A stretch of DNA of 64,000 nt from WM-3-3 sp041660045 (GCA_041660045.1 JBAZXA010000003.1:317385-381384); one strand, 5' to 3'. Shown: positions 34,700 to 43,766, numbered from the stretch's first letter. The notes: a model not told the origin generated them from the letters alone. Program-made: numbers and translations.

Positions 34700-35791
34700 A
34701 TGGCAACGATAGAAAAATCTGATGTTGAAAATCTTTTAAAACAGTATATCGATCCACATAATGAGGTCGATTTGATCACAGCTAAAGCGGTTAAGGCCAT
34801 CAATATCGAAAATAACAATATTGAGGTTAAGATAGAATTGGGCTATCCCGCACAAAGTTATTTAAGCCCGCTGAAAGCATCACTGGAACAGTATTTAACA
34901 GCATTGCCTGACGTAGGCAGCATTAGCGTTGAAACCACTGCCAAAGTGATTGCCCATAGCGTGCAAAAAAGCCTAAAACCCATGCCTAATATTAAAAATA
35001 TTATCGCCGTTGCATCCGGCAAAGGTGGTGTGGGCAAATCCACGACTTCAGTCAACTTGGCATTAGCATTAAGTGCAGAAGGCGCAAAAGTGGGTATTTT
35101 GGATGCCGATATTTATGGCCCAAGCATACCCACCATGCTGGGTTTGTCGGGTAGCCCCGATACCGATGACGGCAAGACCATGTTGCCTAAAGTTGCTTAT
35201 GATGTGGAAACCATTTCTATCGGCTATTTGGTGGAGCCTGGCCAAGCCATGATATGGCGTGGCCCAGTTGTCACTGGCGCATTGCAACAATTGCTTAATG
35301 ATACCCAATGGTCAGAAATTGATTATCTTATTATTGATTTGCCACCCGGTACGGGTGATATCCAATTGACCTTGGTGCAACAAATACCGGTCAGCGGCGC
35401 TATTATAGTCACCACCCCACAGGATATAGCCTTAATTGATGCCCAGCGCGGTCTGGCCATGTTTGAAAAAGTCAACGTGCCGGTATTGGGCTTGGTAGAA
35501 AATATGAGTATGCACATTTGTAGCAACTGCGGTCATGAAGAAGCAATTTTTGGTCATGGCGGCGGTAAACTGATGGCCGAAACCAATCGGATAGACTTTT
35601 TAGGGGCGTTACCATTGGATATCCATATCCGTGAATTTGCTGACAGCGGCAAACCCACTGTGGTTGCTGACCCTGATGGTCGGCCAGCACAAATTTACAA
35701 GGAAATCGCCCGTAAAGTTGCGGCCAAATTAGCTTTAAAAGCCAAAGACTTCAGCAGCCGTTTTCCGAATATCGTTATACAAAATACCTAA
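34700..35791 (+). CDS. apbC: Mrp/ApbC, iron-sulfur cluster carrier P-loop ATPase
   Basis: The 363-residue product has an N-terminal MIP18/DUF59-like domain (about 1-85) and a Mrp/NBP35 ATPase domain with the deviant Walker A ASGKGGVGKST (about 104). The switch DADIYGPSIP, LIIDLPPGTGD (Walker B-like) and the cluster-binding CxxC in HICSNCGHEE are all present. It transfers Fe-S clusters to apoproteins. The ATG at 34700 has GGAG six bases upstream; the ATG at 34673 would add nine unlikely residues. Downstream dcd is the conserved neighbour in Pseudomonas. Confidence 0.95.
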   Translation: MATIEKSDVENLLKQYIDPHNEVDLITAKAVKAINIENNNIEVKIELGYPAQSYLSPLKASLEQYLTALPDVGSISVETTAKVIAHSVQKSLKPMPNIKNIIAVASGKGGVGKSTTSVNLALALSAEGAKVGILDADIYGPSIPTMLGLSGSPDTDDGKTMLPKVAYDVETISIGYLVEPGQAMIWRGPVVTGALQQLLNDTQWSEIDYLIIDLPPGTGDIQLTLVQQIPVSGAIIVTTPQDIALIDAQRGLAMFEKVNVPVLGLVENMSMHICSNCGHEEAIFGHGGGKLMAETNRIDFLGALPLDIHIREFADSGKPTVVADPDGRPAQIYKEIARKVAAKLALKAKDFSSRFPNIVIQNT

Positions 35792-35797
35792 GTGGCC

Positions 35798-35834
35798 AGG
35801 AGCGGGTCAGGTCTTTAAGTTTTGGCCTGCTCCT
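35798..35834 (+). terminator. Hairpin after mrp
   Basis: AGGAGCGGG (35798-35806) pairs with CCTGCTCCT (35826-35834) with one G-T pair, seven bases after the stop. The following sequence TGTGTCT is only weakly T-rich. Confidence 0.45.
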
Positions 35835-35889
35835 TGTGTCTAAGGCATGGTGTATGTAAAAATTGTCTTTTTAGCCTAAAAACATACAC

Positions 35890-36456
35890 ATGAGCATTAA
35901 GTCTGACAAATGGATACGCCGTATGGCCGAGCAATACGGCATGATTGAGCCATTTGAAAAAGGTCAAGTCCGTGATACGGGTAAAGGCCGGGTTATCTCG
36001 TATGGCACATCCAGTTATGGTTATGATGTGCGTTGTTCTGATGAGTTTAAGATTTTCACCAACATCAACTCTGCTATTGTGGATCCTAAAGATTTTGATG
36101 AAAGCAGCTTTGTTGATGTTAAATCCGATGTTTGCATCATTCCGCCCAATTCTTTTGCGTTAGCCCGCACGGTTGAATATTTCCGTATACCGCGTGATGT
36201 GCTCACCATTTGCTTAGGCAAATCAACTTACGCCCGTTGCGGTATTATTGTTAACGTAACGCCGTTGGAGCCAGAATGGGAAGGCCATGTCACCTTGGAG
36301 TTTTCCAATACGACTACGTTACCTGCAAAAATTTATGCTAACGAAGGTGTTGCACAAATGCTGTTTTTTGGCGGGGATGAAGTTTGCGAAACCTCGTATC
36401 GCGACCGTGGTGGCAAATATCAAGGCCAAACCGGGGTAACCTTACCCAAGGCTTAA
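35890..36456 (+). CDS. dcd: Dcd, dCTP deaminase
   Basis: The 188-residue enzyme deaminates dCTP to dUTP for thymidylate synthesis. It is the bacterial trimeric type: YGTSSYGYDVR, the RxxxxRxxL-type region FFRIPRDVLTICLGKSTYARCGI, and catalytic Glu in TPLEPEWEGHVTLEFSN. The C-terminal lid YRDRGGKYQGQTGV is complete. Length equals family norm (about 188-193). Confidence 0.97.
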   Translation: MSIKSDKWIRRMAEQYGMIEPFEKGQVRDTGKGRVISYGTSSYGYDVRCSDEFKIFTNINSAIVDPKDFDESSFVDVKSDVCIIPPNSFALARTVEYFRIPRDVLTICLGKSTYARCGIIVNVTPLEPEWEGHVTLEFSNTTTLPAKIYANEGVAQMLFFGGDEVCETSYRDRGGKYQGQTGVTLPKA

Positions 36457-36477
36457 GCCGTTGGAGCCAGCAAAAAA

Positions 36478-36735
36478 TTAGTGTATAGAGGCGGGTGCCG
36501 GTATGTTAGTTGGCGGCATTTGTACAAAAAAACCTTTATCTTGGATGCTCGCGATTACTTTTGCGGCATTTTCCTTGGCCAACTTACGCTCGGCTGTCAG
36601 CTCCAGTGCCATTACAAATTCTAAGCGGCCTAAGCTGGCTAATAAGGTTTCTGGCACTTTTGAAAAATCATCTTTTTTATCCAGGTATAAATACAAAAAT
36701 TCTTTTTTAAGGCTTTTATAGATAAAACACTGCAT
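36478..36735 (-). CDS. YcgL-domain protein
   Basis: The 85-residue protein of the YcgL/DUF709 family starts MQCFIYKSLKKEFLYLYL and has the conserved PETLLASLGRLEFVM core, followed by a Lys/Ala helix and GFFVQMPP. YcgL proteins are common in gammaproteobacteria and their role is not firmly known. It is convergent with dcd, 21 bp apart. Confidence 0.88.
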   Translation of the reverse strand: MQCFIYKSLKKEFLYLYLDKKDDFSKVPETLLASLGRLEFVMALELTAERKLAKENAAKVIASIQDKGFFVQMPPTNIPAPASIH

Positions 36736-36813
36736 AACATTCCTGATGTTTGAAAAGATACGATTTTAACTTTTTTTAATGAAAAGGCCACGCCCGTTTA
36801 AATTTAAAGCGCT

Positions 36814-37407
36814 ATGAGCAAGACACCCTTAGGATATTCCTATTTTTTTAGGCAAGCCTGTTATTTTGAAAGTTTTTTAGCCGTGCTTGCGTTAGTCTTA
36901 AGCTGGTTTGCCGATTTAGAGCTTTTTGCCAGCCTGCGTTTTTCTGAGCCAGCTATTGCGCTAGGCCTGATTGGTACCATACCCTTAATCTTACTGTTTT
37001 TTGCCTTGCAAGGTTGCCAGTTTAGCGGCATACAGCGCATTAGGACGCTATTAGATGAGACCTTATGCCCGGCTTTGTGCCATCGGCACTGGACAGACTT
37101 GTTAACCTTATCGGTAATAGCAGGATTTTCTGAGGAGTTGCTGTTCCGTGGTTTTTTGCAAATTTGGCTAGAATCAAAATCGGGCCATACAGCGGGTTTA
37201 ATCGTTAGTAATCTTATTTTTGGGCTGGTACATGCGGTAACACCTTTATACGCCGTATTGGCCTTCTTAATCGGTATTTACCTAGGATTGGCCATGGATT
37301 ATGGCAGCGAGAGAAATGTGCTTACCCCTATGGTAATACATGGGCTTTACGATTTCATCGTATTTGTCATAATAATGCGCACGTACCAGTCTCGCAAGAC
37401 TTTATAA
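36814..37407 (+). CDS. CPBP-family intramembrane metalloprotease
   Basis: The 197-residue membrane protein has about six TM segments and all CPBP (CAAX protease and bacteriocin-processing) motifs: EELLFRG (about 109-115), FGLVHA (about 135) and MVIHGLYDF near the C-terminus. The Glu and His residues form the intramembrane active site. The substrate is unknown. The next gene, another membrane protein, starts 14 bp downstream and may be a partner. Confidence 0.88.
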   Translation: MSKTPLGYSYFFRQACYFESFLAVLALVLSWFADLELFASLRFSEPAIALGLIGTIPLILLFFALQGCQFSGIQRIRTLLDETLCPALCHRHWTDLLTLSVIAGFSEELLFRGFLQIWLESKSGHTAGLIVSNLIFGLVHAVTPLYAVLAFLIGIYLGLAMDYGSERNVLTPMVIHGLYDFIVFVIIMRTYQSRKTL

Positions 37408-37421
37408 GCCCACAGGATAAA

Positions 37422-37886
37422 ATGTTCCAGCAACGCCCAGCAACAGAATTTTTAAGCCTTTGGATAACCATGGCCGGCATGGCAAGCCTATTGGTGATTT
37501 ATATCGCAAGCTGCCATTTCTTTGCGGAGCAGCTGCAGCAAATCGGGTTAGCACCAGACCAACTGGAACTGGCCAGAACCGTTTTTTATGTGCTTGCAAT
37601 CGTGCTGTTTCCGTTAACTAACTTAATCCGTTTTATCCTGTTACGTTTAAACCAGACCATGCCGGGTGAAGATGCTAGCCAAAAACGCTATGCTGTTACC
37701 GTGTTAGTATCCCTCGTGCTTATCGAATCCACCGGGGTGTTTGGCATGGTTATGTTTATGCTTGGCGATGGCATGAATACACTTTATATTTTTACCGGCC
37801 TGGCTGCCCTTGGCTTGTATGTACACCGACCTAAACAGGATGAGCTATTAACGATTATTTTGGCGCGTCAAAACCAGCCAGACTAG
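37422..37886 (+). CDS. Small four-TM membrane protein
   Basis: The 154-residue protein has four hydrophobic segments (about 13-35, 47-67, 86-106 and 110-130) and short charged loops. I do not recognise the family. It follows the CPBP protease gene by 14 bp on the same strand, which suggests co-expression. Confidence 0.65.
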   Translation: MFQQRPATEFLSLWITMAGMASLLVIYIASCHFFAEQLQQIGLAPDQLELARTVFYVLAIVLFPLTNLIRFILLRLNQTMPGEDASQKRYAVTVLVSLVLIESTGVFGMVMFMLGDGMNTLYIFTGLAALGLYVHRPKQDELLTIILARQNQPD

Positions 37887-37926
37887 GCCTTTAAATTGCA
37901 AAACTAGCAAGGTGTGCGCACGTAGG

Positions 37927-38733
37927 TCAGAAAATAATCTCTTCATATTTACGGCGAAAATTATGCCCGTAAAAAATTTCTGACATTTCCCTTTGCAATT
38001 TGCTTTCTATTTCTAGCTTTTGGCCGATGGACAAATTGCTTTCTTTTTCAAACAAATAATTCTCTAGTTCAGTTTCCTTAAGCATCATTTTGGTATGGAA
38101 AATATTTTCCTGATACACGTTAACATCTATCGATTGATAACTTTCTAAGGTGTCCCTAGCAATATAGTTTTGGATAGAGGTGATATTGTGGTCTATAAAA
38201 TGTTTTTTCCCGGATATGTCACGGGTAAAACCGCGGACTTTATAATCCATGATCACAATATCGGATTCAAAGCTATGGATTAAGTAATTCAAGGCTTTTA
38301 ACGGTGAAATTTGGCCACAGGTAGAAACGTCAATATCGGCCCTAAATGTGCTGATGCCATTGTCGGGGTGGCTTTCAGGATAAGTGTGCACAGTAATGTG
38401 GCTTTTATCTAAATGCGCCAGTACCGTGTCGGGTAATGGCCCGGGTGATTGCGTATTCATATTGGCGGGAGGCAGCACATCCCCTTCCGAGATCAGCATG
38501 GTTACACTTGCACCTTGCGGGTCATAGTCTTGATGGGCGATATTAAGTATTTGCGCGCCAATAATTTCGGCAACATCCCTTAAGATTTGCGTTAATCGGT
38601 TTGCATTATAGGCTTCATCAATATATTCAATATAAGCATTCTGCAGTTCAGCAGAGGCATAACAAACATCATAAATATTAAAACTTAACGATTTTGTTAA
38701 ATTGTTAAAACCTTGTAATTGCAATTTTTTCAA
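37927..38733 (-). CDS. speD: SpeD, S-adenosylmethionine decarboxylase (E. coli-type proenzyme)
   Basis: The 268-residue proenzyme makes decarboxylated SAM for spermidine synthesis. Self-cleavage at the Ser in DKSHITVHTYPES (about residue 113) creates the pyruvoyl group. The region RADIDVSTCGQISPLKALNYLI and the Tyr/Phe-rich C-terminus match the class 1 bacterial enzyme of about 264 residues. It lies 4 bp after the OsmC-like gene on the same strand, and crp is divergent. The order speD / OsmC-like / crp(vfr) is also found in Pseudomonas. Confidence 0.95.
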   Translation of the reverse strand: MKKLQLQGFNNLTKSLSFNIYDVCYASAELQNAYIEYIDEAYNANRLTQILRDVAEIIGAQILNIAHQDYDPQGASVTMLISEGDVLPPANMNTQSPGPLPDTVLAHLDKSHITVHTYPESHPDNGISTFRADIDVSTCGQISPLKALNYLIHSFESDIVIMDYKVRGFTRDISGKKHFIDHNITSIQNYIARDTLESYQSIDVNVYQENIFHTKMMLKETELENYLFEKESNLSIGQKLEIESKLQREMSEIFYGHNFRRKYEEIIF

Positions 38734-38737
38734 CTCA

Positions 38738-39157
38738 TTAAACCTCTATAACTTCAAAATCATGGGTAATTACTACGCCGGCATTGCTCAGCATGATAGA
38801 GCCTGAACAATATTTTTCCGCAGATAGCTTAACCGCCCTTTCCACAATTGATGCTTTAAGGTTGTGGCCTTTAACAACAAAATGCAGATGAATTTTACTA
38901 AATAAGCTGGGTACGCTATCCAGCCGTTCAGCCGTTAATTCCGCGACACAACTGACCACATCATGTCTACCCTTTTGCAAGATTTGCACGACATCAAAGG
39001 ATGAACAGCCGCCAACACCGATCAAAATCATTTCCATTGGCCGTATCCCCATGTTGCGCCCGCCGTGGTCTGGCGGGCCATCCATGACAACGCTGTGGCC
39101 ACTTCCGCTTTCACCGACAAACATCACGCCATCAACCCATTTGATCGTTGCTTGCAT
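38738..39157 (-). CDS. OsmC-family protein (YhfA-like)
   Basis: The 139-residue OsmC/Ohr-fold protein has the first conserved Cys in LIGVGGCSSFDVV (about 52) and a second in EKYCSGSIMLS (about 117), so the peroxidatic pair is present. E. coli yhfA is the divergent neighbour of crp, exactly as here. OsmC proteins reduce organic or lipid peroxides; the substrate of the YhfA branch is not established. Confidence 0.88.
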   Translation of the reverse strand: MQATIKWVDGVMFVGESGSGHSVVMDGPPDHGGRNMGIRPMEMILIGVGGCSSFDVVQILQKGRHDVVSCVAELTAERLDSVPSLFSKIHLHFVVKGHNLKASIVERAVKLSAEKYCSGSIMLSNAGVVITHDFEVIEV

Positions 39158-39293
39158 TTATTTCCCCGGATAAAAAAATGGGGCATAGGTTAGCATAGAA
39201 ATGTCAATTTGAGAGTGAATCAATCTTGATTTCGCATAAAAATTTAAAACAACTGCTACACTTAAATTCAATATAGTTAACCTAGTCACCGTT

Positions 39294-39947
39294 ATGATAG
39301 CCAATTTGAAAAAAGAAACCTATAAAACAGCACTAGATGAGCTCTTGCATTTTTGCCATAAAAAGTCTTATCCCGCCAAGATCCGCATCGTAAGGCCAGG
39401 TGATTCGGGCGACCGTCTGTTTTTTATTGTTGAAGGCTCAGTGACAGTCAGTGTTGAGGGTGATGATGGTAGGGAGTTAATTTTAGCTTACCTGAATAAG
39501 CATGACTTTATTGGCGAGGTAGGGGTTTTTAAAGGCACAGAAATACGTAAAGTGAGTGTAAAAACCCGCACTGATTGCCAGTTGGCTGAAATTAGCTATG
39601 AGCGTTTTCGGCAAGTGCTAAAAAAAGAGTTATTGGAATATGCGCCAGATTTATTGTTTTTCTTAGGGGAACAATTATCCACGCGCTTACTGACCACCAG
39701 CCGCAAGTTTTGCGACCTTGCCTTTATGGATGTGGAAGGCCGTATTGCCCGCACCTTGCTAGACCTCTGTAAGGAGCCTGATGCCATGACTCATCCTGAT
39801 GGCATGCAGTTGCGCATCACCCGCCAAGAAATTGGCCGTTTAGTCGGATGTTCCCGGGAAATGGCGGGACGGGTATTAAAAGAATTGGAGGATAAGCAAC
39901 TGATCACAGCCCATGGTAAGACAATAGTCGTGTTTGGCACCCGTTAG
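39294..39947 (+). CDS. crp: CRP/Vfr-type cAMP-responsive regulator
   Basis: The 217-residue regulator has a cyclic-nucleotide-binding domain (about 25-120; SGDRLFFIVEGSVTVS, YLNKHDFIGEVGVF) and a C-terminal HTH whose recognition helix reads RLVGCSREMAGRVLK. The C-terminus ITAHGKTIVVFGTR is almost the same as in E. coli CRP. cAMP-contacting Arg and Ser/Thr equivalents appear in the IRKVSVKTRTD region, although the phosphate-binding cassette differs from E. coli. Divergent from the OsmC gene with 136 bp between starts. Confidence 0.93.
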   Translation: MIANLKKETYKTALDELLHFCHKKSYPAKIRIVRPGDSGDRLFFIVEGSVTVSVEGDDGRELILAYLNKHDFIGEVGVFKGTEIRKVSVKTRTDCQLAEISYERFRQVLKKELLEYAPDLLFFLGEQLSTRLLTTSRKFCDLAFMDVEGRIARTLLDLCKEPDAMTHPDGMQLRITRQEIGRLVGCSREMAGRVLKELEDKQLITAHGKTIVVFGTR

Positions 39948-40042
39948 GCGTAGTCCGCTTAATTTTGCTCAGTAAGCCACTAAGCCCTATAATTTGACGG
40001 ACAGCACTGCTGCCATCCATTAACTACGTGTACAGGAAAACC

Positions 40043-40318
40043 ATGAGCAAAATTACTATTGAGCATAACCCAGGCGAACAACGCTTGAAAGAACTCGATG
40101 TGTCAAATTGGCCTATCTGGGAAAAGGAAGTCTCCAAATTTACCATTGATTTTGATGAAACAGAAACCGCTTATATTTTAGAGGGTGAAATTTTAGTGAC
40201 GCCTGAAGGCGGTGAACCAGTACGTATCGTTCCGGGTGATCTGGTGATGTTCCACGAAGGCCTCAACAGCGAATGGGAAGTTGTTAAACCTTTACGTAAA
40301 CATTATTATTACGATTAA
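40043..40318 (+). CDS. Small cupin-domain protein
   Basis: The 91-residue single-domain cupin (COG3450 type) has the pattern TAYILEGEILVTPEGGEPVRI and PGDLVMFHEGLNSEWEV. The metal-binding His residues of classical cupins are largely absent from motif 1, so a metal site is doubtful. The ATG at 40043 follows AGGAAAA; an upstream GTG at 40028 has no better signal. It ends at a strong terminator. Confidence 0.82.
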   Translation: MSKITIEHNPGEQRLKELDVSNWPIWEKEVSKFTIDFDETETAYILEGEILVTPEGGEPVRIVPGDLVMFHEGLNSEWEVVKPLRKHYYYD

Positions 40319-40358
40319 AGCGGCATAGGCTTTAAGTTATCCGAACGACCCAATTACT

Positions 40359-40388
40359 AAGGGAGGCTGCCATTCAGCCTCCCTTTTT
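40359..40388 (+). terminator. Strong intrinsic terminator
   Basis: AAGGGAGGCTG (40359-40369) pairs perfectly with CAGCCTCCCTT (40375-40385) around a 5-nt loop and runs into TTTTTT. It ends the cupin transcript. The remaining sequence to 40630 shows no gene I can support. Confidence 0.88.
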
Positions 40389-40630
40389 TAATAACTAAGT
40401 CACCACGGCATTGCCACAAAATACCCCACTTAAAATTGGCTGTTCTTTAGGTGAGCTTATCCCGCTAAAGCTATAAATTACCCGTAAGCTTGATGATAGG
40501 TTAGCGATAACAGCTTGCCATCGGAGCATGACTACGGATTGGTTCCAGTTTCCGTTGCGCTGCCTAAAGTGATGGCCGTACTCTATACGCATGCGGCTAA
40601 GCAGAAACTAACGCTAGCTCTACAAGAGCC

Positions 40631-41389
40631 TTAATGCGCTTTTTTTGCTGGCCTATGCGAAAACATGAAGATAAAGGTAACGATTAACAGGAATAATGCC
40701 GCTGAAGCAGAATAGCGGCTTAGCGCCAGTCCGCCCTTGCTGATAGGTTTGTCCAGGAAATCACCCACCACCGCACCCAGTGGTCGGGTAAGAATAAATG
40801 CGACCCAAAAAAGTATCGTGTGGGAAATTTTTGTCCAGTAATACGCTACTGCCGTCATCGCCAACATTACGCTAAACACAAGCGCACCACCGCCATAGCC
40901 AAGACCTGCGGTATCAGCCGTCCAATCGCCTAAGGCGGTCCCTAAGGTTTGTGAAAACATGATGGTTAGCCAGTAATACAGCTCAGATTTCGGTGAGCTT
41001 ACCGTGTTAACGGCTATCGACCCAAGTGCGCGATACCAAATAAACAGGGACGCCATTAATAATGTAAAAAGTATGGCTGTGCCACCGGCATAACCGATAC
41101 CCAAAGAACGGTCGGCAAAGTCGGCTAATGTGGTGCCAACTGTCGTGGTGGCAATAATGGTTGCCCAATAGATAATAGGGCGGAACTGTTTGGCGGAAAT
41201 TTGCGCATACACCATGATCAGGAAGATGGCCGCAAATATGGCTGTACCGACCAGATAGCCAAGGTCCATCGACATGGATACGGCATCTCCGCCAGTCTCG
41301 CCTAGGGTTGTCGCTAGAATTTTGATGATCCAAAAGCCTAATGTCACTTCTGCTACCTTGCTTAGGGTCTCTTGTTGCGCCGTGTTCAT
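40631..41389 (-). CDS. COG4705-like membrane protein with four internal repeats
   Basis: The 252-residue membrane protein has about eight TM helices arranged as four repeats. Each repeat has a helix, a polar motif (TTLGETGGD, TTVGTTLADFADR, QTLGTALGDWTAD, RPLGAVVGDFLDK), and a Gly-rich turn (LGYLVG, IGYAGG, LGYGGG) leading to a second helix. The buried acidic residues hint at ion or metal transport, but no function is established. The ATG at 41389 has AGAGG just upstream; the frame also opens with a TTG at 41407. Confidence 0.78.
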   Translation of the reverse strand: MNTAQQETLSKVAEVTLGFWIIKILATTLGETGGDAVSMSMDLGYLVGTAIFAAIFLIMVYAQISAKQFRPIIYWATIIATTTVGTTLADFADRSLGIGYAGGTAILFTLLMASLFIWYRALGSIAVNTVSSPKSELYYWLTIMFSQTLGTALGDWTADTAGLGYGGGALVFSVMLAMTAVAYYWTKISHTILFWVAFILTRPLGAVVGDFLDKPISKGGLALSRYSASAALFLLIVTFIFMFSHRPAKKAH

Positions 41390-41532
41390 CACTACCTCTT
41401 TGTTCAAATTAATATCACCACTGTACTTAGCTGGAAAACCAAGCCTGCAACATAGGTTATGCCAAATGAGCTTACGGGAAGATTGCCAAATTTATACCGT
41501 TTTGTAATTTATGATGGGAAAGCTATGTGCAT

Positions 41533-41564
41533 GACAATGATTAACTGCGTAACGTGGACGCTTT
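41533..41564 (+). repeat. 32-bp dispersed repeat, copy 1
   Basis: The 32-bp stretch starting GACAATGATTAACTGCG is repeated at 43625-43656 with three mismatches. Both copies lie in non-coding DNA. Its role is unknown; it might be a regulatory site or the edge of a small mobile element. Confidence 0.5.
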
Positions 41565-41685
41565 TACGCCTGGTGCCGTAATTATGATAAATGCATTTTA
41601 GCGACGGTCATGTCGTTAGATTTGGAGCTATTAAATGCTTTGCAAAATGTTGGCAACTAGCCAAGATCCTGATCGGTGATAATAA

Positions 41686-42287
41686 TTAACGAAAATTGAG
41701 TGGTAAAAATAAACTGATACCGGGCGATGGCTGTGGTGGATAATACACGGGTGGCGGCGCATAGATTGGCTGGGCATAACCATAAGGTTGGTTATAGCGA
41801 TAGGGTTGCTGATAGCGGTACCGATATTGTTGTCTATAGCCGTAACCGCCGCCCCGTCAGCCATCATGGTCTGCCTTCACGGAAAAAATCAGCTTGTTTT
41901 TTGTGTTTCTGGCATGTGCTCATACAGTCCCGAAAAAACAGCAAGCAATTGCTTAAGACCTTCGCCATGTGCGTCAGCATTTTCGCCATAAAATTTAAGA
42001 TCATCAATTGCGGACATGTCTTTAGCATGATTAAACCGAGCTGGAGTTAAAGTATCCAATTTTGCTTCTTCCAGCATAACCTGGGCAACCTTTGCCCATT
42101 GGTCTTCTTGTTCAGGCGCAATTTTAATTTGGCATGCATTTCTTTTATGCGTAACTCAGTTTGATCTTCTTGCGTATCCTTATCTCTTGCGGCAACCCAC
42201 GACGGTGTAACGGCAAGTGTGAGACACACTACTGGATGCCGCAATATTCAGTTTTGAAGGATTCGTGTGATTTGCTCTTATTATCAT
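41686..42287 (-). pseudogene. Decayed Spy/CpxP-like periplasmic protein gene
   Basis: Reading the minus strand across frames restores one plausible protein. The ATG at 42287 has GGAG 8 bases upstream. It leads to a signal peptide (VCLTLAVTPSWVAA), then a charged helix (TELRIKEMHAKL). A first frameshift near 42130 joins this to KIAPEQEDQWAKVAQVM, FNHAKDMSAIDD and KQLLAVFSGLYEHMPETQK, as in Spy/CpxP (LTxxQ) proteins. A second disruption near 41895 and a TGA near 41855 separate this from a Tyr/Gly/Pro tail (GYGYRQQYRYRY, then VYYPPQPSPGISLFLPLNF). At least three disruptions show that the gene is inactive, or that this stretch has sequencing errors. Confidence 0.72.
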
Positions 42288-42638
42288 TAGTAAATCTCCG
42301 GTGTTAACCGGATTTTAGATTTGCGAAAACCTTGTTGAGGAAATTAAATTCTTTAGTGCTAGCTACATTAGTAACAATCTCTGGATATCCACAGAACATT
42401 GATTGTTGTGGCAAAAGTCTATCTGCCAGTTTGAGCTAAAATACGTCAGCTGGTTATTTTGTTTAACCGCATTAGAGCTTTACCATACACTCAAAGTTTG
42501 ATCTTTTTCACGTTATGTAGGCTAAGATCAAGTTTGCCTTTAATTGCTTTAGCATGATAGCTTGAAAGTGAAAGGCAAAGTTATAGCTCCGATGAGGGCA
42601 AGGAACCAACGCGGTAGCGCAGGCAGTGAAAAACCTAA
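42288..42638. other. 351-bp intergenic region
   Basis: AT-rich with no gene I can support. It separates the decayed Spy-like gene from the Ser/Asn-rich gene downstream. Confidence 0.4.
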
Positions 42639-43331
42639 TTAAGCTTGGGTTTTTATGATTACCCCAGATCCAGTAGGCCCAGGATTATTACCAATATTGT
42701 TAGCCAATTGCTGTAAAAAGCTTTGCAAACTCGGGGATGATGAAGATGAAGAGCCGCCAAGAGCATTGACTAGATTACTAAAGTCGGTTTGCAACGCGTT
42801 GCTGGCACTGCTATTACTACTGCCATTTGATGGGCTATTGGTATTGCCAGTGCTTGAAAGTGAGCTAATCAGGTTTTGTAAGTTGGCGCTGAAACTTCCA
42901 TAGCTATCTTGTAGGGAAGAAGATGCGCTGCTGCCATCGTTAGCACCGTCATTATTTGTGCCGGCTGCTGCTTGTTTTTGTGCGCCGCCAGGTTTTAAAG
43001 CTTGATGTAAGTCACTCAAGAAAGTATGTAGGGCTTGTCTTACCTCACTTGCCGAAGTTGTGCCTTGAGCTTGTGTGCTGGAGCTATCTGTGGTTGTTGA
43101 AGTTGAGCTATTATTAGCTAAAGCACCGGACAAATTAATCCCTAAACTTTGTAATGATTGCACGACATCTTGAAAAAATGGATCCCCACCTTGGCGATGC
43201 CCCCTGCCGGATATACGGCCTGCGCCATTATTATCCCCATCTTGATCATTTCTTGCCTTTAGTGAAGTTCCACTGATTTGGGACAAGGGTTGAGTGATTG
43301 AGTTAAAGGCACTGATGGCAGATGTACTCAT
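42639..43331 (-). CDS. Ser/Asn/Gly-rich low-complexity protein
   Basis: The 230-residue product has no signal peptide, membrane segment or cysteine. Short amphipathic segments (VQSLQSLGINLSGAL, VRQALHTFLSDLHQAL, LQSFLQQLANNIG) alternate with long Ser/Thr/Asn-rich linkers. A segment with NDQDGDNNGAG could be a calcium-binding loop. Family not recognised. AGGTA precedes the ATG by about 8 bases. Both neighbours are on other units, so it appears monocistronic. Confidence 0.6.
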   Translation of the reverse strand: MSTSAISAFNSITQPLSQISGTSLKARNDQDGDNNGAGRISGRGHRQGGDPFFQDVVQSLQSLGINLSGALANNSSTSTTTDSSSTQAQGTTSASEVRQALHTFLSDLHQALKPGGAQKQAAAGTNNDGANDGSSASSSLQDSYGSFSANLQNLISSLSSTGNTNSPSNGSSNSSASNALQTDFSNLVNALGGSSSSSSPSLQSFLQQLANNIGNNPGPTGSGVIIKTQA

Positions 43332-43766
43332 AATATTTACCTGTCTTTGAATTAATGAAATGGCAAAAACTTGCCGGCTTTCACTGCAAAATTTTGCCGG
43401 TAGAGCGTATTGTTATGTGGTACAGCGGCAAATCGCTCACATTTTAATGTTAAGCAGATACTATGCCGAAAATAAGGTCTGAAAATTAGTGCATTTGTCC
43501 CGGTAAGTTAACCACTTCAGTTAATCACACTTAGTCTAAATAGTTGTATTCAACAAATTAATGATGTTGTAGAAATGTTTTTAATCCCAGTTTGATTCGG
43601 TAATGATAAGTACGTTGTATTGCTGACAATGATTAACAGCGTAACGTGCATGCTTTGTTATGCCTTAGCACTAGTGTTTATGGCAGTGAGGCCTGTATTA
43701 AATTGCTGTACCTACCAGCCTATGCTAGATTATAAAGGAACCCAGCTTTCAACTTAGGCTTGCATT
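43332..43766. other. 435-bp intergenic region upstream of metal-efflux genes
   Basis: No gene is supported. It contains the second copy of the dispersed repeat (43625-43656) and should hold the promoter for the metal-efflux operon. I see no clear regulator-binding palindrome such as a CueR or CopR box. Confidence 0.4.
43625..43656 (+). repeat. 32-bp dispersed repeat, copy 2
   Basis: It matches the copy at 41533-41564 with three mismatches and has the same orientation. It lies about 110-140 bp upstream of the metal-efflux-associated genes. Confidence 0.5.

Noticed and set aside
40395..40592. 65-residue minus-strand frame between the cupin and COG4705 genes
   Set aside because: Lies just past a strong terminator, low-complexity, no convincing start signal.
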